A DNA stretch of 64,000 nucleotides from Pseudomonas sp. (GTDB lineage Bacteria; Pseudomonadota; Gammaproteobacteria; Pseudomonadales; Pseudomonadaceae), in NCBI RefSeq assembly GCF_002796985.1, contig NZ_PEKX01000008.1, positions 124,001 through 188,000 on the forward strand. The letters are read 5' to 3'. Shown in pieces: positions 8,509 to 16,494 of the stretch (position 1 is its first letter; the number at the start of each line of letters is the position of its first letter). A program made the translations under genes and the position numbers. The notes beneath the pieces are model-generated. The model was not told the DNA's origin, did not search any database, and saw nothing but the letters and a program-made list of their open reading frames with translations.

Positions 8509-8808
8509 CTATGCCGCCCTTGGCTTGATCTCGTCGATGATCTGCTGTCCCGATTCCAACTCCGCGACGCGTAGATCGAAAGCAGTTTGCAGGTTGACCC
8601 AGGACTGGGCGTCGCCGCCGAAGTAGCGTGCCAGGCGCAGCGCAGTGTCTGCCGTGATGCTGCGGCGCTCGTTGACGATCTCGTGGATTCGCGTGGCCGG
8701 AACGCGTAGCGCGGTTGCCAAGGCATTGGCTGACATTTCCAGTGGCAGCAGATACTCCTCGCGGAGTATTTCGCCCGGGTGAATTGGGCGCATACGGTTT
8801 TGCGTCAT
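8509..8808 (-). CDS. higA: HigA family addiction-module antitoxin
   Basis: A 99-residue XRE-type HTH protein starting with the HigA hallmark IHPGEILREEYLLPLEMS, then ATALRVPATRIHEIVNERRS (HTH) and DTALRLARYFGGDAQSWVNL. It lies 12 bases downstream of the toxin gene, the toxin-first order of higBA modules. It would neutralise the RNase toxin and repress the operon. A GGGCGG/CCGCCC hairpin without a U tract overlaps its stop codon. Confidence 0.92.
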   Translation of the reverse strand: MTQNRMRPIHPGEILREEYLLPLEMSANALATALRVPATRIHEIVNERRSITADTALRLARYFGGDAQSWVNLQTAFDLRVAELESGQQIIDEIKPRAA

Positions 8809-8820
8809 GTCTGTATACCT

Positions 8821-9099
8821 TCAGTGGTAATCCACTATCTCCACGTCGTGCACGTTGCCATCGGTCCAGCGAAAGCAGATTCGCCATTGTCCGTTGATCC
8901 GGATGCTGTACTGGCCTGTTCGGTTGCCCTGTAGGGCCTCCAGTCGATTGCCCGGTGGTGACCGGAGGAAGTCCAGCGTCGCGGCCGCATCCAGCATTTG
9001 CAGCTTGCGCTCTGCCTGAGCCTGAAAGGCCCTGAAAGGTTTCGGGCAAAGGCCGTTGAACAGCGCTTGCGTGTGTTTGCAGGCAAACGACGTGATCAT
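8821..9099 (-). CDS. higB: HigB-type (RelE superfamily) mRNA interferase toxin
   Basis: A 92-residue small basic protein of the RelE/HigB plasmid-killer family. The family pattern is ITSFACKHTQALFNG, then RKLQMLDAAATLDFLRSPPG, GNRTGQYSIRINGQWRICFR and VHDVEIVDYH at the C-terminus. It is predicted to cleave mRNA on the ribosome. It is immediately upstream of the antitoxin gene; both appear intact. Confidence 0.92.
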   Translation of the reverse strand: MITSFACKHTQALFNGLCPKPFRAFQAQAERKLQMLDAAATLDFLRSPPGNRLEALQGNRTGQYSIRINGQWRICFRWTDGNVHDVEIVDYH

Positions 9100-9220
9100 G
9101 GTTGAACGGTATCACGGCTGGCGTATAACGCAATGAGTAATACGCTTTGCGTTAAGGTGTCGAGGAAAAGCCGTTGTGACATGGTGTCGGGCTCCTTGCC
9201 GGCGGCGGGTACTTGGTTTT

Positions 9221-9296
9221 GTAGGGCGCATAACGCGCCAGCGTTATCCGCCGGGGAGGTTCCGGCGGATAACCTGTTCCAGGTTATGCGCCCTAC
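9221..9296. repeat. Interspersed inverted repeat, type B (copy 1)
   Basis: GTAGGGCGCATAACGC on the left is mirrored by GGTTATGCGCCCTAC on the right, with GTTATCCGCC/GGCGGATAAC inside. It is nearly identical to the element at 43607-43682. Its right end contains the stop codon (9293-9295) of the Bro-N gene. Confidence 0.85.
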
Positions 9297-9802
9297 GGGA
9301 GCGTCAGGCGCCAGCGCAGTGAGCGCCACCAGCCGGCGCGTGGGGCTGTAGCGGTTTTGGGTTGCAGCAGCTGCGGCACGTCGCTGTAGCGGACCCAGAG
9401 CTGGTCGTTCCATTCCAGCAGCGCGATGTCGCGGCTTTCCCAGCGCAGCAGGGAGCGGCGCGGATGCTGGATGGGGAGGGTGGGGTCGCGCAGGGCGGGG
9501 ATGACTTCGTTGGTGATCCACTGTCGCAGGCTGCGGTTTTCCGGGTGGCGGTAGCGGGAGAGGAGATTGAATAGTCCGGCTTCGCAGACCAGCCAGGTGT
9601 CCTGTTCACCGCTCTGGGTTTGCAGCCGTTCCCGGCGCTTGAGGTCGGCGTCCAGGCGGTGCTCGGTGAAGTGCTCCACCGGGCAGCCCATCAGGCCGCC
9701 GAGGTCGCTGGCGGCGAACCAGGGTTGGTTTTCCAGCATCAGGGCACGGAGCGGACGTTGGTGGCGCATGAATACCGCAGGAACATGGGTATCAGTTTCC
9801 AT
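9293..9802 (-). CDS. Bro-N domain (antirepressor-like) protein
   Basis: A 169-residue protein with a Bro-N fold typical of phage antirepressors: RPLRALMLENQPWFAASDLG, then an ERLQTQSGEQDTWLVCEAGL stretch, followed by LFNLLSRYRHPENRSLRQW and TNEVIPALRD. The ATG at 9802 was taken, with GGGA 9 bases upstream; an in-frame ATG at 9817 is an alternative. No phage structural, integrase or repressor gene is nearby, so it is a stand-alone copy. It lies beside the HigBA pair, and its stop codon lies inside a type B repeat. Function unknown; such genes may be prophage remnants or regulators. Confidence 0.8.
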   Translation of the reverse strand: METDTHVPAVFMRHQRPLRALMLENQPWFAASDLGGLMGCPVEHFTEHRLDADLKRRERLQTQSGEQDTWLVCEAGLFNLLSRYRHPENRSLRQWITNEVIPALRDPTLPIQHPRRSLLRWESRDIALLEWNDQLWVRYSDVPQLLQPKTATAPRAGWWRSLRWRLTLP

Positions 9803-10318
9803 TGAGATAGTTCCCATCAATAAATTGAGGAACTGCCTCCCGTCGCCGTCAATCGAAGGGCGGCAGACCGCGCGGGGTTGACGGACCGGCCCTGCGGAAC
9901 CGGCAGATCTTTCAAAGAAGATCTCCCAGCGCGATCTGCCATTGAGCGTTGCGATCAGTAATCGCGGACACAGCAAGGCATGTGGAGATGTTCGCCATCT
10001 ACACGTACGTCGGAAGACGCATTCGCGCCGCAGAGTCAGGCCGTCAAACCCGGCTGCGGGATTGACCGCAGCGCGGCCAATCTAGCGTCGTCGCCTCGAC
10101 AAACAAGACGCTTCCGGCAGCTTGGGACGGCCCGACACGCGATATACGAAAACGGAATGCAGCCACTTCATTCGGGCTGTCATCCGCACTCACGGTCGCG
10201 GATTCTGTCATAGGCTTTCTTCAACCTTTCCGCTCGTCCTGCCAGTACCGAATCTGTCATCCCTTTCTGTGACGGAAGCAGGCAAGATGGAGCTGATCGT
10301 TCAGACAGGATGCCCACC
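9803..10318. other. 516-bp gene-poor region between Bro-N gene and amn
   Basis: No convincing coding frame was seen. The part next to the Bro-N gene holds nested inverted repeats (9902-9940). The right half is relatively AT-rich for this genome and should contain the amn promoter, but no clear -35/-10 pair could be chosen. Confidence 0.5.
9902..9940. promoter_or_regulatory. Nested inverted repeats upstream of Bro-N gene
   Basis: GGCAGATC (9902-9909) pairs with GATCTGCC (9933-9940). Within it AGATCTT (9906-9912) pairs with AAGATCT (9918-9924). The two hairpins share the first arm and exclude each other. This could be an operator or a folding switch in the Bro-N leader. Confidence 0.4.
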
Positions 10319-11794
10319 ATGAGTCTTACGACTGGCGACGAATTCTTCGTCGCGCAGACCGCCGAAGAGGCCGTCGATCGACTGGCCGTGCTCCACGAGC
10401 GCGCCACCGTCGCCCTGAACCAGGCGCTCAAGCGGTACCTGAAGGACCGCGAAGTTCCCGATGCGCAGCAGCGCGAACAATTCCGCTATCCACTGTTGCG
10501 GGTGATCTACCTGTGCCAGGGCGAAGTGCCTTCCACCACGCGCGCCTATGCCAAGGTCCAGGTGCCCGGCACCTACGCGGTGACCATCACCCAGCCCAAG
10601 GCCTTCCGCAAATACCTGCTGGAGCAGCTGCGCCCGCTGATGGAAGACTTCACCGTGCGCGTGGAAGTCGGTGTGAGTGCACAGAACATTCCCTACCCCT
10701 ACGTGGTGGAGGGCGGCGACGAGCTGGGCGGTTCCGGCGTGACGGCTGCTGAGCTGGCACGGGTGTTCCCCAGCACCGATCTGTCGGCCACCTCTGACGG
10801 CGTAGCCGATGGTCTGTACGAATGGGAAAACGCCGATCCGATGCCGCTGGCGCTGTTTGACGCGGCGCGCACCGACTTTTCCCTGCGTCGCATGGTGCAT
10901 TACACCGGCAGCGACTGGCGCCATGTGCAACCTTGGATCCTGCTGACCAACTACCACCGCTACGTCGACCAGTTCATCCACCTGGGTCTGGAACGCCTGC
11001 GTGATGACCCGCGCTTCGTGCGCATGGTCCTGCCGGGCAACGTGATCATCGAGCGCGGCACCGATGAAGGCGAGGCCAACGCCATCGTCGCCAGCGTCGA
11101 GTGGCACCGCTTCCAGATGCCGGCCTACCACCTGATCGCCGAAGACGGTGACGGCGTGACCCTGGTGAACATCGGCGTCGGCCCATCCAACGCGAAGAAC
11201 ATCACCGACCACCTGGCCGTGCTACGCCCGCACTGCTGGTTGATGGTTGGCCATTGCGGCGGCCTGCGTCAGTCGCAGACCATCGGCGACTACGTGCTCG
11301 CCCACGCCTACATGCGCCGCGACGGCATCCTCGACCGCGTACTGCCGCCGCACATCCCGATCCCGGCGTTGGCCGAGGTGCAGCTGGCGCTGCAGGACGC
11401 TGCCGCGCTGGTCACCGGCGAGCGCGGCGACCAGCTCAAGCGCCGCTTGCGCACCGGCACCGTGCTCACCTACGACGACCGCAACTGGGAGCTGCACTGG
11501 GCCCAGGAGCGCCCGCTGATCAACCTCGCGCGGGCGATTGCGGTGGACATGGAAAGCGGCACCATCGCCGCCCAGGGTTATCGCCTGCGGGTGCCCTACG
11601 GCACGCTGCTATGCGTGTCGGACAAACCGCTGCACAGTGAGATCAAGCTGCCCGGCGCGGCCACGGCCTTCTACCAGCGGGCGGTGAGCCAGCACTTGTC
11701 GATTGGCGTGGCCGCCGTCGACCTGCTGCGCACCCAGCTCAACTCGCTGCACTCACGCAAGCTGCGCAGCTTTGACGAGCCGCCGTTCCGCTGA
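10319..11794 (+). CDS. amn: AMP nucleosidase
   Basis: A 491-residue AMP nucleosidase, which hydrolyses AMP to adenine and ribose 5-phosphate in purine salvage and control of AMP level. The N-terminal domain has YPLLRVIYLCQGEVPSTTRAY; the C-terminal nucleoside-phosphorylase-like domain carries VNIGVGPSNAKNITDHLAV, LMVGHCGGLR, and the substrate segment VDMESGTIAAQGYRLRVPYG. Length matches the bacterial enzyme (about 480-500). The ATG at 10319 was chosen because AGGA lies 8 bases upstream; an in-frame ATG at 10310 has no suitable spacing. Confidence 0.96.
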   Translation: MSLTTGDEFFVAQTAEEAVDRLAVLHERATVALNQALKRYLKDREVPDAQQREQFRYPLLRVIYLCQGEVPSTTRAYAKVQVPGTYAVTITQPKAFRKYLLEQLRPLMEDFTVRVEVGVSAQNIPYPYVVEGGDELGGSGVTAAELARVFPSTDLSATSDGVADGLYEWENADPMPLALFDAARTDFSLRRMVHYTGSDWRHVQPWILLTNYHRYVDQFIHLGLERLRDDPRFVRMVLPGNVIIERGTDEGEANAIVASVEWHRFQMPAYHLIAEDGDGVTLVNIGVGPSNAKNITDHLAVLRPHCWLMVGHCGGLRQSQTIGDYVLAHAYMRRDGILDRVLPPHIPIPALAEVQLALQDAAALVTGERGDQLKRRLRTGTVLTYDDRNWELHWAQERPLINLARAIAVDMESGTIAAQGYRLRVPYGTLLCVSDKPLHSEIKLPGAATAFYQRAVSQHLSIGVAAVDLLRTQLNSLHSRKLRSFDEPPFR

Positions 11795-11861
11795 TCTGCG
11801 ACAGGGCACGGGGCGGCCACCAGGGTGATGGTGGTCGCCTCAGCTGCATCACGAGAGCAGC

Positions 11862-11900
11862 GTAGGGCGCACAGCGCGCCAGCGTTATCCGCCCCACGGC
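11862..11900. repeat. Half copy of interspersed repeat type B
   Basis: GTAGGGCGCACAGCGCGCC followed by AGCGTTATCCGCC matches the left arm of the elements at 9221 and 43607; the right arm is missing. It lies immediately upstream of the deoC ribosome site. Confidence 0.7.
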
Positions 11901-11930
11901 GCCAAAGAAATCCGATGGAGAGCGTTGCCG

Positions 11931-12704
11931 ATGACCGATCCTCGCAAGACCCCGGCGGGCCGCGTGCTCGCCCTGCTGGACCTGACCTCGCTGAATGCCG
12001 GCGATGACCTGCAAAGCACCGTCGATCTCTGCCGCCGCGCGCTGACGCCTTATGGCGAAGTGGCGGCAGTGTGCGTGTGGCCGAAGCTGGCGCACGTCGC
12101 CCGCCGCACGCTCAATACGCTGGGTGGGCGCGGTGTGCGGGTGGCCAGCGTGTGCAACTTCCCCGGCGGCGACGCGCCGCTGGCGGATGTGGTGGAGGAG
12201 GTGCGCAAGACCCTCGCCGAGGGAGCCGACGAGATCGACCTGGTCTACCCCTGGCGCAAGCTCAAGGCTGGCCAGGAGACGGGGGCCGTGGAGCTGATCC
12301 GCACCTGCAAGACGCTGTGCGGGCCGTACCACCGCCTCAAGGTGATCCTGGAAACCGGCGAGCTGGCCGACCCGGAACTGATTCGCACGGCCTGTCGCGA
12401 AGCCATCGCTGGCGGAGCCGACTTCCTCAAGACCAGCACCGGCAAGGCGGCGAACGCCACGCCGGAAGCGGTGCGGGTGATGCTCGAAGCCATCGCGGAG
12501 GAGGGCGGCAACGTGGGGCTGAAAGTCTCCGGCGGCCTGCGCACGCTGGCCGATGCGCAGGTCTATGTGAAGCTGGCGGAGGGCCGTTTCGGCGCCGCCT
12601 GGATCAAGCCGGAACACCTGCGCTTCGGCGCTTCCACGTTGCTCGACGACTTGCTGCGCGAGCTGCGTGGCGAGGCGGAGCCGGTCTCTACTCGGGACTA
12701 TTGA
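11931..12704 (+). CDS. deoC: Deoxyribose-phosphate aldolase
   Basis: A 257-residue class I aldolase that cleaves 2-deoxyribose 5-phosphate to glyceraldehyde 3-phosphate and acetaldehyde. Schiff-base Lys167 is in DFLKTSTGKAANATPEAV, and the second active-site Lys198 is in VGLKVSGGLR; the Asp near ADEIDLVYPW completes the site. Length equals the E. coli-type enzyme. The ATG follows GGAG by 10 bases; the TTG at 11925 is less likely. Being next to amn suggests shared nucleoside catabolism, though a repeat separates them and they may not be co-transcribed. Confidence 0.96.
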   Translation: MTDPRKTPAGRVLALLDLTSLNAGDDLQSTVDLCRRALTPYGEVAAVCVWPKLAHVARRTLNTLGGRGVRVASVCNFPGGDAPLADVVEEVRKTLAEGADEIDLVYPWRKLKAGQETGAVELIRTCKTLCGPYHRLKVILETGELADPELIRTACREAIAGGADFLKTSTGKAANATPEAVRVMLEAIAEEGGNVGLKVSGGLRTLADAQVYVKLAEGRFGAAWIKPEHLRFGASTLLDDLLRELRGEAEPVSTRDY

Positions 12705-12820
12705 TCGCCCCGCGTTGACGCTGCTTCGGGTGGGCCTAGAATGCTCGCCTTCCGCGCCACGGGGAACCGTGGCGCGCCCCTCCGGTCGGAGCTTCGCCGA
12801 CCTCTTCCGCTGGTGACTCC

Positions 12821-13384
12821 ATGCCGTTCCGCGCTCCTTCGCACCTGACCAACCCGCTGCGCCGCTTCGCTCGCCGACTGGTGGAAAACGCCGCTCCGGA
12901 AGTGGCCGCGCCGCTGCCGCTGCCCGACAGCATCGCCGGCGAACCCTGGTTCTCCGTGGGCAAGGCAGTGGAAGGCCTGGGCGGCGAGCGGGTGGATGGC
13001 TGGTGCCTGGAAGAGTGGCCGGGCCTGGCACTACGCGCCCGTTTCAGCGCCTGCTGGCGCGACGCCCAGGGCCGCCTGTGGAACGTGCTGCCGGGCGGCG
13101 AAGCCATCGCCTTCCTGCCCGACCCGAAGCGCCGCTACGAGGGCGTGCCGCTGGCCGAACAGCTGCAGGCGCTGGCGCGTGATGAGCTGCTGGAAGACTA
13201 CCTCTGGCTCAGCCGCGAGCTGAGCAAACTGCAGCTGGACGACGAGCGCCGGGAAGTCCGCGACTCCATGCGCCAGCGCCTGGAAAGCTGGCTCGAGCTG
13301 GGCGGCCGCGGCGACAAGCCGTGCCCGTGCAACAGCGGCAAGCGTTATCGCAACTGCTGCAGCAAGCGGGTTCGGGAGAACTGA
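12821..13384 (+). CDS. SEC-C metal-binding motif protein
   Basis: A 187-residue protein ending in a SEC-C zinc motif, KPCPCNSGKRYRNCCSKR, the short Cys-rich module also found at the end of SecA. The rest (residues 1-155) has no catalytic motif I recognise; residues about 105-155 look helical and charged. It is not a SecA fragment. Function unknown; possibly a zinc-dependent binding protein. Confidence 0.8.
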   Translation: MPFRAPSHLTNPLRRFARRLVENAAPEVAAPLPLPDSIAGEPWFSVGKAVEGLGGERVDGWCLEEWPGLALRARFSACWRDAQGRLWNVLPGGEAIAFLPDPKRRYEGVPLAEQLQALARDELLEDYLWLSRELSKLQLDDERREVRDSMRQRLESWLELGGRGDKPCPCNSGKRYRNCCSKRVREN

Positions 13385-13392
13385 CCCTCCTT

Positions 13393-13469
13393 GTAGGAGC
13401 GAGCTTGCTCGCGATCTTTTGAAGCGTCGGTGCTGGCGCCGACCGATCGCGGACAGAGTCCGCTCCTAC
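13393..13469. repeat. REP pair (type A), copy 1
   Basis: GTAGGAGCGAGCTTGCTCGC at 13393 is followed by an inverted mate GATCGCGGACAGAGTCCGCT ending CCTAC at 13469. Each arm is a hairpin. It lies between convergent genes, the usual place for Pseudomonas REP elements. Confidence 0.85.
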
Positions 13470-13497
13470 GCCAGAGGGGCAGCACCGGCTTTCCCTT

Positions 13498-13543
13498 GTA
13501 GGGGCGGGCCATGCCCGCGATCACGCGCATGGCGCGCTCCTAC
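13498..13543. repeat. REP element (type A variant) overlapping an MBL gene stop
   Basis: GTAGGGGCGGGCCATGCCCG ... GCGCTCCTAC forms two short hairpins of the REP type. Its last bases include the TAG (13540-13542, minus strand) of the metallo-beta-lactamase-fold gene. Confidence 0.75.
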
Positions 13544-14586
13544 AGGGAACTGTCCTGCATCGGCGGTACGAGCCACTGCTCGCCCGGCTTCGGCGCGCGG
13601 AAACGCTCCGGCGCCACGCCGCGCTGCTGCAGCGCCGCCGACAGGTCGCTTACTGGCGTGAACTGGCCTTCGTCGCTCAGGCGGAAGGTGCCGAAGTGGA
13701 TCGCCATGCTGCACTGCGAGTCCAGATGCTGGTGCGCCTGCACCGCGTCGTCCGGGTTCATGTGGTGGTGGCGCATGAACCAGCGCGGTTCGTAGGCACC
13801 AATGGGCAGGGCGGCGAAACGCATCGGGCCGAAGCGCTGATGCATCAGGCCGAACTCCTCGCCCAGCCCGGTATCGCCGGGGAACAGTAGCGGGCCATCC
13901 GGGGATTCCAGCACGAAGCCCATCCACAGTGTGCGATTGGTATCGCGCCGCGAGCGCGCCGACCAGTGCTGCGCCGGCACGCCGGTGAGCAGCATGCCTT
14001 CGGGCATCGGCAGGCTTTGCCACCAGTCCAGCTCAGCGATGTCAGAGAAGCCGCAGGCGCGGATCAGCTCGCCATTGCCCAGCCCAGTTACCACCTTCGC
14101 TGACGGGAAACGCCGCGCCAGCTCGCGCAGGCTGTGGATATCCAGGTGGTCGTAGTGGTTGTGGCTGACCAGGATCAGGTTGATCGGCGGCAGCTCGTCC
14201 AGCGCCAGGCCTGGCGGGTGTACGCGCTTGGGGCCGACGAAACTGAACGGGCTGGTGCGCTCGCACCAGAGCGGATCGGTGAGGATGTTCAGGCCGCGGT
14301 GCTGGATCAGCAGGGTGGCATGGTTGATGTAGGTGACGCGCAGTTCGTCGCCTTCGACGCGCGCTGGCGTCTGCGGGCGGGCGTCGGGGCCGGGCTGGCT
14401 GATCCACTGCTGCTGGCGGCCACGCTCGCGTTGCCATCGGAGGAAGGCGCGCAGGCCGTTGTGCGGTTGGCGGTCGAGGTTGTGGAAGCGCTGCCCGTCG
14501 AAATGGGCGCTCTGCGGGCCGCGATAGCGGGCGCCGAGGCGGCCGCTGAGGTTGCGCAAGGTAATCAGCCAGGTGGGGTGGCTCAT
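13540..14586 (-). CDS. MBL-fold metallo-hydrolase (NAPE-PLD/UlaG-like)
   Basis: A 348-residue metallo-beta-lactamase-fold hydrolase. Metal ligands are in ILVSHNHYDHLDIHS (HxHxDH), in the HWS segment after GVPAQ, in the Asp of LLFPGDTGLG, and in the late HFGTF. ARVEGDELRVTYINHATLLI and the WCERTSPFSFVGPKRVHPPG stretch match the group related to N-acyl-phosphatidylethanolamine phospholipase D. Substrate unknown; probably cytoplasmic. The ATG at 14586 follows AAGAG. The stop codon lies in a REP element. Confidence 0.88.
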   Translation of the reverse strand: MSHPTWLITLRNLSGRLGARYRGPQSAHFDGQRFHNLDRQPHNGLRAFLRWQRERGRQQQWISQPGPDARPQTPARVEGDELRVTYINHATLLIQHRGLNILTDPLWCERTSPFSFVGPKRVHPPGLALDELPPINLILVSHNHYDHLDIHSLRELARRFPSAKVVTGLGNGELIRACGFSDIAELDWWQSLPMPEGMLLTGVPAQHWSARSRRDTNRTLWMGFVLESPDGPLLFPGDTGLGEEFGLMHQRFGPMRFAALPIGAYEPRWFMRHHHMNPDDAVQAHQHLDSQCSMAIHFGTFRLSDEGQFTPVSDLSAALQQRGVAPERFRAPKPGEQWLVPPMQDSSL

Positions 14587-14673
14587 GGGCGTGCTCTTGC
14601 AGTGAGGGCTTTGCACAACCTAGCATGCCGGGGATTCGCTTCACCCCTATCCTCGGTTACCAGTCTTTTCGCC

Positions 14674-15300
14674 ATGCCCCGTCCTCCGCGCCCCGCCAAT
14701 CGTCGTCCCGCTGCCCGTCCCGCGCCCCGCCGCGTGGCCAAGGCACCGCCGGCACAGCCCAAACTGATCCTGCTGAACAAGCCGTTCGACGTGCTGACGC
14801 AGTTCAACGACAGCGATGGCCGCGCGACGCTGAAGGATTTCGTCGATGTGCCCGGCGTGTACCCGGCCGGTCGGCTGGATCGTGACAGCGAAGGCCTGCT
14901 GCTGCTGACCAATGACGGCCGTTTGCAGGCGCGCATTGCCGATCCCAAGCACAAGCTGCCGAAGACCTATTGGGTACAGGTGGAGGGCGAGCCGAGCGAT
15001 GAGCAGCTCGATCAGCTGCGCAAGGGCGTGCAGCTCAACGATGGCCCAACCCTGCCCGCCGAGGCGCGCCGGCTGGCAGAGCCGCAGCTATGGGAACGCG
15101 ACCCGCCGGTGCGCTTCCGCAAGTCGGTGCCCACGGCCTGGCTGGAACTGGTGATCCGCGAAGGGCGCAATCGCCAGGTGCGGCGGATGACGGCAGCGGT
15201 CGGCCTGCCCACGCTGCGTCTGGTGCGCGTGCGCATCGGGCCATGGCAACTGGAGGGGTTGCAGCCGGGGCAGTGGCGGGAAGTCAGCCCCGAGCTGTGA
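14674..15300 (+). CDS. rluE: 23S rRNA pseudouridine synthase, RluE-like
   Basis: A 208-residue RsuA/RluE-family synthase. After a basic Pro/Arg-rich N-terminus it has LILLNKPFDVLTQF, the catalytic Asp in YPAGRLDRDSEGLLLLTNDG, YWVQVEGEPSDEQ, and the terminal REGRNRQVRRMTAAVGLPT. There is no N-terminal S4 domain, and size and motifs fit RluE (pseudouridine 2457 in 23S rRNA). The ATG at 14674 is the first Met giving the right length. It is divergent from the MBL gene. Confidence 0.9.
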   Translation: MPRPPRPANRRPAARPAPRRVAKAPPAQPKLILLNKPFDVLTQFNDSDGRATLKDFVDVPGVYPAGRLDRDSEGLLLLTNDGRLQARIADPKHKLPKTYWVQVEGEPSDEQLDQLRKGVQLNDGPTLPAEARRLAEPQLWERDPPVRFRKSVPTAWLELVIREGRNRQVRRMTAAVGLPTLRLVRVRIGPWQLEGLQPGQWREVSPEL

Positions 15301-15474
15301 GCGGTTTACCGGCGACGTGTGAGATGTCTGACTGAAATTTGGTCGAGCCACGTAGGACGACTCCTGAATCTCCCCGGCGCAATTGTTGCTCCTTCGGAAC
15401 GCGGCGCATCCTCGCCCTGAACCCTCAGCCGGGACCGGCGCTCGGCCCGGCGCTTCAGGAAGAGACGGCCCGTC

Positions 15475-16383
15475 ATGCGCATCACCCCCTTGCCACCCTT
15501 GCAATGCCTGGTGGCCTTCGAGGCTTCGTTGCGGCACGCCAGCTTCACCCGTGCCGCCGAGGAGCTGCACCTGTCGCAGAGCGCGATCAGCCGGCAGGTG
15601 CAGCAACTGGAAGGCTATCTCGGGCGGCCGCTGTTCATCCGTGAGCACCGTTCGCTGCGCCTCACGCCGGTCGGGGAACGCTACGCCAGCGAGGTGCGCC
15701 GGCTGCTCGCGCAGTGCGCCGAGGCGACCTTCGATGTGATGAAGCACCAGGGCGATCTGGACCTCACCGTGGCCTGCTCCTCAGGCGTCGCGTCGTTGTG
15801 GCTGTTGCCCCGGCTGCCGCGCTTTCGCGCCGAACACCCCGGCGCGCACTTGCGGCTGCTGGTGCGTGATGGGCTCAGTGGCATGTCGCCAGCGGAGTTC
15901 GATGTCGGCCTGTACTACCTGCGCCGTCCGGACTGCCCCGAGTACAGCGTGCGTCGGCTGTTCGACGAGGAGGTATTTCCCGTCTGTTCGCCGGATTACC
16001 TGGGCAACCGGTCGCTGCGCCCCGAGGAGCTGGCCGGCGAGACCTTGCTGCATCTGGATGATGGGCAGCGCCAATGGATGTCCTGGAGCGAATGGCTGGG
16101 CTGCAATGGCCTGCCTTTCCCGCGCTCACGTCCCCTGCTGAGCGCCAACCATTACCCGCAGCTGGTCGAGCTGGCGGTGCTGGGCCAGGGGGTCGTGCTG
16201 GGGTGGCGCTACATGATCGATGACTACCTGGCGGACGGTCGTCTGCGCCGGCTGACCGTGGCTTCTGCCAGCCACGGCGGCGGTTACTTCATCCTCTCGC
16301 CGAATGATCGGCTGCAGAACCAGGCCTGCCGGTTGTTCACCCGCTGGCTGCTGGAGCAGGCGCGGCAGCAGACCGGGCCCTGA
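15475..16383 (+). CDS. LysR family transcriptional regulator
   Basis: A 302-residue LysR protein. The N-terminal winged HTH is FEASLRHASFTRAAEELHLS, QSAISRQVQQLE; GcvA-like features follow (PLPPLQCLVAFEASLRH). The effector domain is residues ~90-295. It precedes the MHS transporter and amidohydrolase genes in the same direction, 111 bases upstream, so it may control them, although LysR genes are more often divergent from their targets. Confidence 0.92.
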   Translation: MRITPLPPLQCLVAFEASLRHASFTRAAEELHLSQSAISRQVQQLEGYLGRPLFIREHRSLRLTPVGERYASEVRRLLAQCAEATFDVMKHQGDLDLTVACSSGVASLWLLPRLPRFRAEHPGAHLRLLVRDGLSGMSPAEFDVGLYYLRRPDCPEYSVRRLFDEEVFPVCSPDYLGNRSLRPEELAGETLLHLDDGQRQWMSWSEWLGCNGLPFPRSRPLLSANHYPQLVELAVLGQGVVLGWRYMIDDYLADGRLRRLTVASASHGGGYFILSPNDRLQNQACRLFTRWLLEQARQQTGP

Positions 16384-16481
16384 GCCGCTGCCATGCGCCT
16401 GACGCATGGCGGCATGTGAATCTTTCGTTTCAGCCGCGCCCCGGCGGCTCCTTAGCATCGAGGTCTCGTCGATTGCTCAGG

Positions 16482-16492
16482 AATAACAATAA
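16482..16492 (+). promoter_or_regulatory. Extended Hfq/Crc motif before the transporter start
   Basis: AATAACAATAA contains two overlapping AAnAAnAA matches (16482-16489 and 16485-16492) just before the ATG at 16495. This is the usual place for catabolite-repression control by Hfq-Crc. Confidence 0.55.
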
Positions 16493-16494
16493 CC

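Noticed and set aside
8501..8521. Terminator after the AidB-like gene
   Set aside because: GGGCGG/CCGCCC can pair around a 7-base loop, but there is no U tract on either strand and it overlaps the higA stop, so it was not listed as a terminator.
10310..10318. Earlier amn start at 10310
   Set aside because: The AGGA ribosome site is placed correctly only for the ATG at 10319; it overlaps the upstream ATG itself.
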